Assembly (NCBI RefSeq): GCF_013778505.1
Contig: NZ_JAAOWU010000016.1
Coordinates: 109,921-173,920 of the forward strand
Direction: 5' to 3'
DNA from: Pseudomonas sivasensis
GTDB taxonomy: Bacteria > Pseudomonadota > Gammaproteobacteria > Pseudomonadales > Pseudomonadaceae
Length of the DNA: 64,000 nucleotides
Below are positions 9,053-17,739 of the stretch, in pieces (the stretch's first letter is position 1; each line of letters begins with the position of its first letter). The notes below the pieces were generated by a model. That model had not been told where the DNA came from. It did no database searches and worked only from the letters and a program-made list of their open reading frames with translations. Position numbers and translations under genes: made by a program.

Positions 9053-9793
9053 ATGAGCAGCACTGCACAAACTGCTGAAGGCGAAAAAATTCTCATCGTT
9101 GATGACGATCCAGGGCTGAGCAGCCTGCTGGAGCGTTTCTTCAATTCCAAGGGCTACCGTGCCCGCGCGGTGCCGAACACCGAGCAGATGGATCGCCTCC
9201 TGGGGCGCGAAGTATTCAACCTGGTCGTACTTGACCTGATGCTGCCCGGCGAAGATGGCCTGACCGCATGCAAACGCCTGCGCGGCGCGAACAATCAGAT
9301 TCCAATCATCATGCTCACCGCCAAGGGCGATGAGCTGAGCCGCATCAAGGGCCTTGAACTGGGCGCCGATGACTACCTGGCCAAACCCTTCAATCCGGAT
9401 GAGTTGATGGCGCGGGTCAAAGCCGTATTGCGCCGTCAGGCACCGCCAGTACCGGGCGCGCCAGGCAGCGAAGACGAAAGCGTTACCTTCGGCGACTACG
9501 AACTGTCGCTGGCGACCCGCGAACTCAAGCGCGGCGATGAAGTGCACATGCTCACCACCGGCGAATTCGCCGTGCTCAAGGCGCTGGTGATGAACGCTCG
9601 CCAGCCGCTGACACGCGACAAGCTGATGAACCTGGCTCGTGGTCGTGAATGGGACGCCCTGGAGCGCTCCATCGACGTGCAAATTTCCCGTCTGCGCCGG
9701 ATGATCGAGCCGGACCCTTCCAAGCCACGGTATATCCAGACTGTCTGGGGCGTGGGTTATGTGTTTGTGCCGGATGGCACCGCAACCAAGTGA
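9053..9793 (+). CDS. ompR: Two-component response regulator OmpR
   Basis: A 246-residue DNA-binding regulator. Receiver domain: acidic pocket in ILIVDDDP, phospho-acceptor D61 in VVLDLMLPGEDG, conserved K111 in LAKPFNPDEL. The C-terminal winged helix begins near residue 145 (VTFGDYELSLATRELKRG) and contains LMNLARGREWDALERSIDVQ and ISRLRRMIEPDPSKPRYIQT. It is followed after 116 bases by its kinase envZ. Family role: osmolarity and envelope-linked control of porins and other genes; targets in pseudomonads differ from E. coli. Confidence 0.95.
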   Translation: MSSTAQTAEGEKILIVDDDPGLSSLLERFFNSKGYRARAVPNTEQMDRLLGREVFNLVVLDLMLPGEDGLTACKRLRGANNQIPIIMLTAKGDELSRIKGLELGADDYLAKPFNPDELMARVKAVLRRQAPPVPGAPGSEDESVTFGDYELSLATRELKRGDEVHMLTTGEFAVLKALVMNARQPLTRDKLMNLARGREWDALERSIDVQISRLRRMIEPDPSKPRYIQTVWGVGYVFVPDGTATK

Positions 9794-9802
9794 TCGATGA
9801 TT

Positions 9803-9863
9803 TGCAGGGCGGGCATCCTGGCGTTTGACTCCATGAGGGTCGACGGGATGCCCGGCGTCTGCA
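9803..9863 (+). other. Imperfect hairpin between ompR and envZ
   Basis: CGGGCATCC (9810-9818) pairs with GGATGCCCG (9846-9854), extended after an internal loop by TGCAG/CTGCA. There is no U-run, so it is not a classic terminator. It may tune or stabilise the envZ part of the message. Confidence 0.45.
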
Positions 9864-9909
9864 ATTCTGCGAGCGCCGCTCGTTCCTGCAAGGTGTCCAG
9901 CTTTCATCT

Positions 9910-11223
9910 ATGAAAACCCCGCTGTGGTTCCCACAAAGTTTCTTCTCCCGCACCCTTTGGCTGGTGCTGATCGTCGTTCTGTTTTCCAAAGCGCTCACGC
10001 TGGTTTATCTGCTGATGAACGAAGATGTGCTGGTGGATCGACAGTACAGCCACGGTGTGGCTTTGACGCTGCGCGCCTATTGGGCCGCCGATCCCGAGAA
10101 CCGCGAGAAGATTGCCAAGGCCGCCACTCTGGTGCGCGTGGCGGGGGCGGGTGTGCCGGAGGGCGAGCAACATTGGCCTTACAGCGAGATTTACCAGCGC
10201 CAAATGCAGGCCGAACTGGGTGAAGACACCGAAGTACGGCTGCGTATGCATGTGTCTCCTGCATTGTGGGTACGTGCGCCGAGCCTGGGTGAGGACTGGC
10301 TGAAAGTGCCGCTGTACCCTCATCCTTTGCGGGGGCAGAAGATCTGGAACGTGCTGGGCTGGTTCTTGGCGATCGGGCTGCTTTCCACAGCATCCGCGTG
10401 GATCTTTGTGCGCCAGCTCAACCAACCCCTTAAACGATTGGTGTTCGCCGCCCGGCAATTGGGTCAGGGGCGCAGCGTGCGCCTGCCGGTCAGCGATACA
10501 CCGAGTGAAATGACCGAGGTGTACGGCGCGTTCAACCAGATGGCGGAGGATGTCGAACAGGCCGGGCGCGAACGCGAGTTGATGCTGGCCGGTGTCTCTC
10601 ACGACCTGCGCACGCCGCTGACACGCTTGCGACTGTCCCTGGAGTTGATGGACAACCATACCGATCTGACCGACGACATGGTCCGCGATATCGAGGATAT
10701 GGACGCGATTCTCGATCAGTTTCTGGCGTTTATCCGCGATGGCCGTGATGAGGTGGTTGAGGAAGTCGACCTGACGGATTTGGTGCGCGAGGTGGTTGCG
10801 CCCTATAACCAGAACGGCGAACAGGTTCGGATGCGCCTTGAGCCGATCCAGCCGTTTGCGTTGCGACGTGTGTCGATGAAGCGCCTGTTGAACAATTTGA
10901 TTGGCAACGCCTTGCATCACGCCGGCTCTGATGTGGAAGTGGCGGCGTACGTTTCGGGCGACAGCGCCGCACCTTATGTGGTGCTGAGTGTGATGGACCG
11001 TGGCACGGGGATCGACCCGGCGGAACTGGAGGGCATCTTCAACCCGTTTACTCGTGGGGACCGTGCACGCGGTGGCAAAGGCACGGGGCTTGGGCTGGCG
11101 ATCGTGCGACGAATTGCCTCGATGCATGGTGGCAATGTTGAGTTGCGTAATCGCGAAGGCGGCGGCCTTGAGGCGCGGGTGCGTTTGCCGTTGGGCTTGA
11201 TGTTGCCCAGAGACGCGGTCTAA
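9910..11223 (+). CDS. envZ: Sensor histidine kinase EnvZ
   Basis: Inner-membrane kinase/phosphatase partner of OmpR, 437 residues. A first membrane span lies at about residues 14-36 (TLWLVLIVVLFSKALTLVYL), a periplasmic part at about 37-145, and a second span at about 146-167 (VLGWFLAIGLLSTASAWIF). Then HAMP, the H-box AGVSHDLRTPLTRLRLSLEL with phospho-acceptor H231, N-box LLNNLIGNALHHAG, and G-boxes VMDRGTGIDPAELEGIF and GGKGTGLGLAIVRRIA. The 116-base gap after ompR contains a hairpin but no strong terminator, so co-transcription is likely. Confidence 0.94.
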   Translation: MKTPLWFPQSFFSRTLWLVLIVVLFSKALTLVYLLMNEDVLVDRQYSHGVALTLRAYWAADPENREKIAKAATLVRVAGAGVPEGEQHWPYSEIYQRQMQAELGEDTEVRLRMHVSPALWVRAPSLGEDWLKVPLYPHPLRGQKIWNVLGWFLAIGLLSTASAWIFVRQLNQPLKRLVFAARQLGQGRSVRLPVSDTPSEMTEVYGAFNQMAEDVEQAGRERELMLAGVSHDLRTPLTRLRLSLELMDNHTDLTDDMVRDIEDMDAILDQFLAFIRDGRDEVVEEVDLTDLVREVVAPYNQNGEQVRMRLEPIQPFALRRVSMKRLLNNLIGNALHHAGSDVEVAAYVSGDSAAPYVVLSVMDRGTGIDPAELEGIFNPFTRGDRARGGKGTGLGLAIVRRIASMHGGNVELRNREGGGLEARVRLPLGLMLPRDAV

Positions 11224-11239
11224 CAAACAACGCAGATCA

Positions 11240-11334
11240 AAATGTGGGAGGGGGCTTGCTCCCGATTGCAGTGGGTCAGCTACCAATAAGCTGGCTGATC
11301 CACCGCTATCGGGAGCAAGCCCCCTCCCACATTT
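11240..11334. repeat. REPIN-like inverted pair of REP sequences
   Basis: Starts AAATGTGGGAGGGGGCTTGC and ends GCAAGCCCCCTCCCACATTT with a partly self-complementary middle (GTCAGCTACCAATAAGCTGG). It lies between the convergent envZ and rimK genes. Confidence 0.87.
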
Positions 11335-11363
11335 GGTTTACGTGTGCCACAGACTGCGTTTTA

Positions 11364-12269
11364 TCAGCCCTTGCCCTTGGTCCTGGTCATATTCGGCCCA
11401 CCATTCTTCTCTAGATGCTGAATGATGATCCCCGCCACATCTTTGCCAGTGGTGGTTTCGATACCTTCCAGGCCCGGGGATGAATTGACTTCCATCACCA
11501 GCGGCCCGTGGTTCGAACGCAGGATATCTACCCCCGCCACGGCCAACCCCATCACCTTGGCCGCCCGCAGCGCGGTCATGCGCTCCTCAGGGGTGATCTT
11601 GATCAGGCTGGCGCTGCCGCCGCGGTGCAGGTTGGAGCGAAACTCTCCAGGTTTGGCCTGGCGCTTCATTGCCGCAATTACCTTGTCGCCCACCACGAAG
11701 CAGCGGATATCCGCACCCCCTGCCTCCTTGATGTATTCCTGCACCATGATGTTCTGCTTGAGGCCCATGAATGCCTCGATCACCGACTCCGCCGCGGTTG
11801 CGGTTTCACACAGCACTACGCCAATGCCCTGTGTGCCTTCCAGTACCTTGATTACCAGTGGGGCGCCGTTGACCATCTCGATCAGGTCCGGGATGTCATC
11901 GGGTGAGTGGGCAAACCCGGTGACCGGCAGGCCGATCCCCCGGCGCGACAGCAGTTGCAGCGAACGTAATTTGTCCCGCGAGCGCGCAATGGCCACGGAC
12001 TCGTTCAAGGGGAACACCCCCATCATCTCGAATTGGCGCAGCACCGCGCAGCCATAAAACGTCACCGAAGCGCCGATCCGCGGGATTACGGCATCAAAGC
12101 CTTCCAGCGGTTTGCCTCGGTAATGGATCTGCGGCTTGTGGCTGGCAATGTTCATATAGGCACGCAACGTGTCGATCACCACCATTTCGTGGCCACGTTC
12201 GGTGCCGGCCTCGACCAGGCGGCGGGTGGAATACAGACGCGGGTTTCGCGACAGCACAGCAATCTTCAT
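11364..12269 (-). CDS. rimK: Ribosomal protein S6 glutamate ligase RimK
   Basis: ATP-grasp enzyme of 301 residues that adds glutamates to the C-terminus of ribosomal protein S6. Visible: the N-terminal MKIAVLSRNPRLYSTRRLVE, LVIKVLEGTQGIGVVLCE, the ATP/metal part AGVDILRSNHGPLVMEVN and SSPGLEGIETTTGKDVAG. The start overlaps the stop of rimB by 4 bases. In P. fluorescens SBW25 a rimABK operon with this gene order is reported to alter ribosome composition and colonisation, with RimK activity responding to RimA, RimB and cyclic-di-GMP; applying that here is inference from order and similarity. Confidence 0.95.
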   Translation of the reverse strand: MKIAVLSRNPRLYSTRRLVEAGTERGHEMVVIDTLRAYMNIASHKPQIHYRGKPLEGFDAVIPRIGASVTFYGCAVLRQFEMMGVFPLNESVAIARSRDKLRSLQLLSRRGIGLPVTGFAHSPDDIPDLIEMVNGAPLVIKVLEGTQGIGVVLCETATAAESVIEAFMGLKQNIMVQEYIKEAGGADIRCFVVGDKVIAAMKRQAKPGEFRSNLHRGGSASLIKITPEERMTALRAAKVMGLAVAGVDILRSNHGPLVMEVNSSPGLEGIETTTGKDVAGIIIQHLEKNGGPNMTRTKGKG

Positions 12270-12748
12270 GCAGCACCTGGGGCAGAAATAGTAGAGACCG
12301 GGAACACCGGCTTGTCTTGAACGTACTTGATGCCGGGGTTGACCACCAACTGGCCGTCAATCAGCGCCTTGGAACCCAACAGCAAGCGGTAACGCATAGC
12401 CTTGCGGCAGGCCAGGGTGAACTCCACCCGCCATACCCGATCACCCAACGCCAGGGTGGTGCTGATCACATAGCGCACCTGCGCATGGCCGTTGGAGCTC
12501 TTGATGGTTTTCATCGTCACCAGGGGCGCTTCGCAGCGGCGGTGGCGCAGTTGCACAACACTGCCCAGATGTGCGGTGAAGCGCACCCACTTCTCACCGT
12601 CGCGCTCAAAGGGTTCGATATCGGTGGCGTGCAGGCTTGAGGTGCTGGCACCTGTGTCGATCTTCGCGCGCAGGCCTGCCACTCCCAAGTCGGGAAGTGC
12701 CACCCACTCACGCAGACCCACAACGGTCAAATGGTCAAATGTCTTCAA
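12266..12748 (-). CDS. rimB: RimB, retropepsin-like protease
   Basis: About 160 residues of the family once called 'ATP-dependent zinc protease'. The key sequence is LRAKIDTGASTSSLHATDIE, an aspartyl-protease-like DTGA motif near the N-terminus, followed by RHRRCEAPLV and CRKAMRYRLLLGSKAL. I chose TTG at 12748 (LKTFDHLTVVGLREW), 13 bases after the rimA stop, because similarity to relatives begins there; the Shine-Dalgarno is weak. An in-frame upstream start at 12886 would overlap rimA by 125 bases and add unrelated residues. Position between rimA and rimK supports the rimABK assignment. Confidence 0.87.
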   Translation of the reverse strand: MKTFDHLTVVGLREWVALPDLGVAGLRAKIDTGASTSSLHATDIEPFERDGEKWVRFTAHLGSVVQLRHRRCEAPLVTMKTIKSSNGHAQVRYVISTTLALGDRVWRVEFTLACRKAMRYRLLLGSKALIDGQLVVNPGIKYVQDKPVFPVSTISAPGAA

Positions 12749-12761
12749 TATGGGTAACCGG

Positions 12762-13541
12762 TCAATTAGCCCAAGCTTTCGGTGAAACCTCGGCCAGGGC
12801 TTTGAATGCGGGCTTGGCGAACCAGTAGCCTTGCATGAGAAATATTCCACAGTCAGACAGAAAGTCTCGCTCTCCGGCACTTTCAATGCCTTCGGCGATG
12901 ACAGTAACGTTCAACTGCTCACAGATTGTGACAATCCCCCGGACGATCACCTGACGGACACGATCCTGGTCCACATCGCGGATCAGAGCCATGTCGAGTT
13001 TGATCAAGTCAGGTTGGAAATCGGCCAGTAGATTCAGCCCCGAATAGCCCGCTCCGAAATCGTCGATGGCGGTCTTGAAGCCGAATTCGCGGTATTCACG
13101 CAGAATATTCGTCAAATGGCGATAGTTATCTACATGCTCGCTTTCCAGCGTCTCGAAAATCAGTCTGTTCAGCGGGAAATTGTGCGCGCGAGCCGCCTCC
13201 AGGGTGCTGCGGATGCACAACTCCGGACGGTACACGGCGTTGGGCATGAAATTGATGGAAAGATGGGTTTGCATCCCCATGGCTGCTGCGCCGGCAATTG
13301 CCTGGGTGCGGCAGCGTTGGTCGAAGCGGTAGCGATTGCTTTCGTTAACCTGGTTCAGCACCGACAACGCGCCTTCGCCTTGTGTACCGCGCACCAAGGC
13401 TTCGTGGGCAAAAATCGAATGGTCCCGAAGGTCTACGATAGGCTGGTAGGCAAACGCAAAATCGAAACCCAGGGGCTCGCTTTGCTGGCAGCCTACGCAG
13501 CGCTGGTCAGGCGAGGTGAGTGAAGTGGGAAAGTCGGTCAC
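12762..13541 (-). CDS. rimA: RimA, EAL-domain cyclic-di-GMP phosphodiesterase
   Basis: A 259-residue stand-alone EAL protein with no membrane segment or GGDEF partner. Catalytic features appear intact: AYQPIVDLR, the EAL signature at E47-L49 (FAHEALVRG), FETLESEHV, DDFGAGYSGLNLLA, LIKLDMALI, VIAEGIES and LMQGYWFAKP. It is therefore likely an active cytoplasmic phosphodiesterase. A CVGC pair sits at residues 15-18. First gene of rimABK; its end is 13 bases before the rimB start. The name follows the SBW25 operon. Confidence 0.92.
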   Translation of the reverse strand: MTDFPTSLTSPDQRCVGCQQSEPLGFDFAFAYQPIVDLRDHSIFAHEALVRGTQGEGALSVLNQVNESNRYRFDQRCRTQAIAGAAAMGMQTHLSINFMPNAVYRPELCIRSTLEAARAHNFPLNRLIFETLESEHVDNYRHLTNILREYREFGFKTAIDDFGAGYSGLNLLADFQPDLIKLDMALIRDVDQDRVRQVIVRGIVTICEQLNVTVIAEGIESAGERDFLSDCGIFLMQGYWFAKPAFKALAEVSPKAWAN

Positions 13542-13657
13542 GGCGTATCCTCGCGAAAACAGGGTGCTACCTGGCGTATCTTAGGTGAGCCTTGAGGTTT
13601 ATGCGTCGAAGGGTTTCAACGGTAAAGTTGCGACATTTTTCAGAGCGAGGAATTCAA

Positions 13658-14065
13658 GTGGCTCAAAAGCAGGAAGAGGAAGAAAAGGTTCGCCTGGACA
13701 AGTGGCTGTGGGCCGCGCGTTTCTATAAAACCCGTGCCCTGGCCAAGGCGGCGATAGAGAGTGGCAAGGTGCACCATCGTGGCGAGCGCTGCAAGCCGGG
13801 CAAGGAGCCACGCGTCGGCGATGAGTTTCAGATTCGTACCGGTTTTGATGAAAAGACCATTGTGGTCCAAGCACTTTCCATCGTGCGTCGTGGCGCACCT
13901 GAAGCTCAGGCGCTCTACACCGAGACCGACGCTAGCATCGCCAAGCGCGAAAATGCTGCGGCGATGCGCAAGGCGGGGGCTTCAGGCCTGACCACCGATG
14001 GTAAGCCGAGCAAGAAGCAACGCCGCGATCTCTTCAAGTTTCGCGGCAGTGGCAGTGATGACTGA
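13658..14065 (+). CDS. hslR: Heat-shock protein 15 (HslR)
   Basis: A 135-residue S4-domain RNA-binding protein that in E. coli recycles stalled 50S subunits carrying nascent chains. The S4 domain is VRLDKWLWAARFYKTRALAK through KVHHRGERCKPGKEPRVGDE; the C-terminal tail is basic (KPSKKQRRDLFKFRG). I chose the GTG at 13658 (VAQKQEEEEK) because GAGGA lies 7 bases upstream; an upstream in-frame ATG would add 22 unrelated residues. hslO follows about 1 kb on, separated by a minus-strand PAP2 gene. Confidence 0.92.
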   Translation: MAQKQEEEEKVRLDKWLWAARFYKTRALAKAAIESGKVHHRGERCKPGKEPRVGDEFQIRTGFDEKTIVVQALSIVRRGAPEAQALYTETDASIAKRENAAAMRKAGASGLTTDGKPSKKQRRDLFKFRGSGSDD

Positions 14066-14128
14066 TTGCGCAGAACCCCAGCCGAATTAGGGAGGGAGCC
14101 AGCCCCCTCGCTCATTCGGCCTGCAGCG

Positions 14129-14932
14129 TTAAGGGGATGTGCGCACGACGCTCAATCCTCCGATCACCGGCAGCTTGCCAAGTAACCCGAAGATCGGTGT
14201 TGTCACGTGTAACAAAGCGACCGACACCTTTGCCGCAAACGGCGTGTAATACCCCCAGCCCAACGCCAACAGCGCCAGCAGCACTCCGCCGATGTAATCG
14301 TCCTGCCCCCAATGCGCACCTGCCACCAGCCGCGGCATCATAAACAACAGCGCCAGGCCCCAGATCACCAGCACTTGGCTGATGCGCTTGGCGAACACCG
14401 TCATGAACATCCCCCAAATCAACAGCACAGACGCATGATCCCCAGGGAAGCTTTGGCTCGAACGGTCCTTCAGCTCCCAGGTCTTCTCCAGGCCAGGAAA
14501 GTAATCACTCATCTGAATGGCCCCGCCGATCACCATCGACGGGCTGCTGTGCTGCCAGCCCATCTGTGCCGCAAGTTTGGAAAACAGCATGCGGATAAAC
14601 AACAGCAGCAACAAAATGCCGACAAAACCTAACAGCGCCTGACGCACCTGCACGGCCTTGAACACCCATTCGCCGCGAACCAGCAGCGACAGCAGGATCA
14701 CCCCGACCACCGCATCAAACGGTCGCAAACTGGCCACGGCCCAAATGTGCAGCCACGTTGCGTTGGTTGCCAGAGGGTCATTGAGCAGATGAAACAGCCA
14801 CTCGTCGAAAATCACACAGAGCATCTGGCCCGTGGGCCACAGCCAAAAACACAGCAGCGCGATAGCGAGTAGATTGCACAGAGCCCATCGCCGGAGGTTC
14901 CACTTGGCTTGGAACAAACCCGGATTGTTCAT
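14129..14932 (-). CDS. PAP2-family membrane phosphatase/phosphotransferase, LpxT-like
   Basis: A 267-residue membrane protein with about six hydrophobic spans. The PAP2 motifs are present in a non-consensus form, SQSFPGDHASVLLIWG and MPRLVAGAHWGQDDYIGG; this SFPGDH...PR...GAHW pattern resembles E. coli LpxT, which moves phosphate from undecaprenyl diphosphate to lipid A at the periplasmic face. Polyprenyl-phosphate or lipid phosphatase activity is the alternative. It is on the opposite strand between hslR and hslO. Confidence 0.8.
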   Translation of the reverse strand: MNNPGLFQAKWNLRRWALCNLLAIALLCFWLWPTGQMLCVIFDEWLFHLLNDPLATNATWLHIWAVASLRPFDAVVGVILLSLLVRGEWVFKAVQVRQALLGFVGILLLLLFIRMLFSKLAAQMGWQHSSPSMVIGGAIQMSDYFPGLEKTWELKDRSSQSFPGDHASVLLIWGMFMTVFAKRISQVLVIWGLALLFMMPRLVAGAHWGQDDYIGGVLLALLALGWGYYTPFAAKVSVALLHVTTPIFGLLGKLPVIGGLSVVRTSP

Positions 14933-15058
14933 AAACTGTCCCTCTTCGCTCTATTTAAACTCTCTGTTTCCAGGAGAAATTCGCACCAAAACGGTGCTAA
15001 AGCGTTTAATTCTATAAACCTTGTAATCAATTTGTCATCAATTCAGATACCCAGACCT

Positions 15059-15961
15059 ATGACTGATCTACCGGATACCGACTTCACCCAACGCTTCATC
15101 TTCGACGAGAGCGACGCCCGCGGCGAAATGGTTTCGTTGGAACTCAGCTACGCCGAAGTCCTCGCCAAGCACCCCTATCCTGAGCCGGTCGCGCAACTGC
15201 TTGGAGAGCTGATGGCCGCTGCGGCGTTGCTGGTCGGCACCATGAAGTTTGACGGTTTGCTAATCCTGCAGGCCCGCTCCGAAGGCCCGATCCCGCTGCT
15301 GATGATCGAGTGCTCCAGCGAACGTGAAATCCGCGGCCTGGCCCGTTATGACGCCGACCTGATTGCCCCGGACGCCATGCTGGCGGACCTGATGCCCAAC
15401 GGCGTCCTGGCGCTCACCGTCGACCCGACCGTAGGCCAGCGTTACCAGGGCATCGTCGACCTCGACGGCGAAACCTTGTCGGATTGCTTCACTAACTATT
15501 TCGTGATGTCCCAACAAGTCGGCACCAAGTTCTGGCTCAACGCAGACGGCAAACGCGCCCGTGGCATGCTGTTGCAGCAATTGCCGGCCGACCGCATCAA
15601 GGACGACGACGATCGCGCTGAAAGCTGGCGGCACACCATCGCTCTGGCCGACACCCTGAAAGCCGAAGAGCTGCTGGGCTTGAACAACGAAACCATCCTG
15701 CATCGCCTCTACCACGAAGAACCTGTGCGCCTGTTCGACGCGCAAACCTTGCGCTTCCATTGCAGTTGCTCCCGCGAGCGTTCGGGTAGCGCATTGGTCA
15801 GCCTGGGTCTGGAAGATGCGCAAAATCTGGTGGTGGAACACGGTGGCAATATTGAGATCGACTGCCAGTTCTGCAACCAGCGCTACCTGTTCGATGCTGC
15901 CGATGTCACTCAATTGTTCGCTGGCGCAGGCATCGACACGCCATCCGACACCCGCCACTAA
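15059..15961 (+). CDS. hslO: Hsp33 redox-regulated chaperone (HslO)
   Basis: A 300-residue cytoplasmic holdase activated by oxidation. The zinc/redox switch is complete: FHCSCSRERS and IDCQFCNQRY give C235, C237, C269 and C272. The N-terminal domain includes MTDLPDTDFTQRFIFDESDA and HPYPEPVAQLLGELMAAAAL. I chose ATG at 15059, where Hsp33 similarity begins; an in-frame extension upstream is not conserved. It precedes pckA, as in enterobacteria. Confidence 0.95.
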   Translation: MTDLPDTDFTQRFIFDESDARGEMVSLELSYAEVLAKHPYPEPVAQLLGELMAAAALLVGTMKFDGLLILQARSEGPIPLLMIECSSEREIRGLARYDADLIAPDAMLADLMPNGVLALTVDPTVGQRYQGIVDLDGETLSDCFTNYFVMSQQVGTKFWLNADGKRARGMLLQQLPADRIKDDDDRAESWRHTIALADTLKAEELLGLNNETILHRLYHEEPVRLFDAQTLRFHCSCSRERSGSALVSLGLEDAQNLVVEHGGNIEIDCQFCNQRYLFDAADVTQLFAGAGIDTPSDTRH

Positions 15962-16140
15962 AACGTTTAAGCACAGGTAAATCACCTGACAAATGCCGGA
16001 TTAGAGGTGTTCTGACGGGAGGGCCCTACTCTTTTTGGGCTTTTCTGGCATAATCCGGCCCACTTTTTTCGCGGTAGTAGTGCGCAACTTTCTACTACAA
16101 AACGTTTGGAGCACTCGGCCATAGGCCGACGGGGAACCTC

Positions 16141-17682
16141 ATGACGCAAGCCAATAACGCCGTATACACCGATCTGAGTGTTGACGATCTGGTCAAAGAA
16201 GCCCTGCAGCGCGGTGAAGGCGTGCTTGCCGATACTGGCGCACTGGTCGTAGAAACCGGTCATCGCACCGGTCGTTCGCCGGTCGACCGTTTCATCGTTG
16301 AAGAGCCTTCCACCCAGGACGCTATCGCCTGGGGCCCGATCAACCGCAAGTTCCCGGCCGACAAGTTCGATGCCCTGTGGGCTCGCGTCGAGGCTTTCAA
16401 CAACGCGCAAGAGCACTTCGTTTCCCACGTTCACGTAGGGGCTGCCGAAGACCACTACCTGGCTGTGAAAATGACCACCCAGACTGCCTGGCAGAACCTG
16501 TTCGGTCGTTGCCTGTTCATCAACCCGGCCCAGTACAACCCGGCCGGCCGTGACGAATGGCAAGTGCTCAACGTGGCTAACTTCGAGTGCGTGCCAGAGC
16601 GTGATGGCACCAACTCCGACGGTTGCGTGATTCTCAATTTCGCACAGAAAAAAGTACTCATCGCTGGCATGCGTTACGCCGGTGAAATGAAGAAAGCCAT
16701 GTTCTCGGTGCAGAACTTCCTGCTGCCGGCTTCCGACGTACTGCCGATGCACTGCGCCGCCAACATCGGCGAAGCGGGCGACGTGACCCTGTTTTTCGGC
16801 CTGTCCGGCACCGGTAAAACCACCCTGTCGGCCGACGAAAGCCGTTACCTGATCGGTGACGATGAACACGGTTGGGGCGAAGGCGTGGTGTTCAACATCG
16901 AAGGCGGTTGCTATGCCAAATGCATCGACCTGTCCGAGAAGAACGAGCCAGTTATCTGGAAAGCCATCAAGCACGGCGCAGTATTGGAAAACGTCGTGAT
17001 CGACGACGCCAAGCACGCCGACTACGCCGACGTGAGCCTGACCCAGAACAGCCGCGCCGCCTACCCGCTGGAGCACGTTGCCAAACGTTCCGAGAAGAAC
17101 CTGGGCGGCGAGCCAAACGCAGTGATCTTCCTGACCTGCGACCTGACCGGCGTACTGCCACCAGTGTCTATCCTCAGCGAAGAACAAGCGGCCTACCACT
17201 TCCTGTCCGGCTACACCGCATTGGTGGGTTCGACTGAGATGGGGTCGGGTAGCGGCATCAAGTCGACTTTCTCCACCTGCTTCGGCGCGCCATTCTTCCC
17301 ACGCCCAGCCGGCGAATACGCAGAGCTGCTGATCAAGCGCATCCGCGGCTTCGGCTCCAAGGTCTACCTGGTCAACACCGGCTGGACCGGCGGCGGCTAC
17401 GGCGTTGGCAAGCGCTTCAACATCCCGACCACTCGCGGTGTGATCGCAGCGATCCAGAGCGGCGCGTTGATCGGTGCTGAAACCGAACACCTCGACACCA
17501 TCAACCTCGACGTGCCATTGGCCGTACCGGGTGTTGAAACCGGCCTGTTGAACCCACGTAACACCTGGGCTGACAAGGCCGCTTACGATGAAGCCGCGAA
17601 GGCGCTGGCTGGTCTGTTCATCGAGAACTTCAAGAAGTTTGAAGTGAGCGATGCGATCAAGGCTGCGGGTCCTAAGTTGTAA
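16141..17682 (+). CDS. pckA: Phosphoenolpyruvate carboxykinase (ATP)
   Basis: Gluconeogenic enzyme converting oxaloacetate and ATP to phosphoenolpyruvate, 513 residues. The P-loop FFGLSGTGKTTLSADE starts near residue 219, followed by the metal-binding LIGDDEHGWGEG and the arginine-containing ENTAE-type region replaced here by LTQNSRAAYPLEHV. GHRTGRSPVDRFIVEEPST is the N-terminal substrate-binding segment. GGGGAAC precedes the ATG, and a strong terminator follows 15 bases after the stop. The 179-base upstream region has a -10-like CATAAT near 16050. Confidence 0.96.
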   Translation: MTQANNAVYTDLSVDDLVKEALQRGEGVLADTGALVVETGHRTGRSPVDRFIVEEPSTQDAIAWGPINRKFPADKFDALWARVEAFNNAQEHFVSHVHVGAAEDHYLAVKMTTQTAWQNLFGRCLFINPAQYNPAGRDEWQVLNVANFECVPERDGTNSDGCVILNFAQKKVLIAGMRYAGEMKKAMFSVQNFLLPASDVLPMHCAANIGEAGDVTLFFGLSGTGKTTLSADESRYLIGDDEHGWGEGVVFNIEGGCYAKCIDLSEKNEPVIWKAIKHGAVLENVVIDDAKHADYADVSLTQNSRAAYPLEHVAKRSEKNLGGEPNAVIFLTCDLTGVLPPVSILSEEQAAYHFLSGYTALVGSTEMGSGSGIKSTFSTCFGAPFFPRPAGEYAELLIKRIRGFGSKVYLVNTGWTGGGYGVGKRFNIPTTRGVIAAIQSGALIGAETEHLDTINLDVPLAVPGVETGLLNPRNTWADKAAYDEAAKALAGLFIENFKKFEVSDAIKAAGPKL

Positions 17683-17697
17683 GATTCGCGTGTTGTG

Positions 17698-17727
17698 AAA
17701 AAGCCGCCTCTTGTGGGCGGCTTTTTT
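17698..17727. terminator. Bidirectional terminator between pckA and the EamA permease gene
   Basis: Stem AAAGCCGCC / GGGCGGCTTT with a short loop and a T-run on the plus side; A-rich upstream flank gives a U-run on the minus side. It serves the two convergent genes. Confidence 0.88.
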
Positions 17728-17739
17728 ATGCACGAAAGG

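Noticed and set aside
12266..12886. Longer rimB starting inside rimA
   Set aside because: The first ~46 residues do not resemble the family and would overlap rimA by 125 bases; the TTG at 12748 fits better.
14083..14115. REP copy after hslR
   Set aside because: The GGGAGGGAGCCAGCCCCCTC sequence resembles the REP core, but pairing is poor; too decayed to list with confidence.
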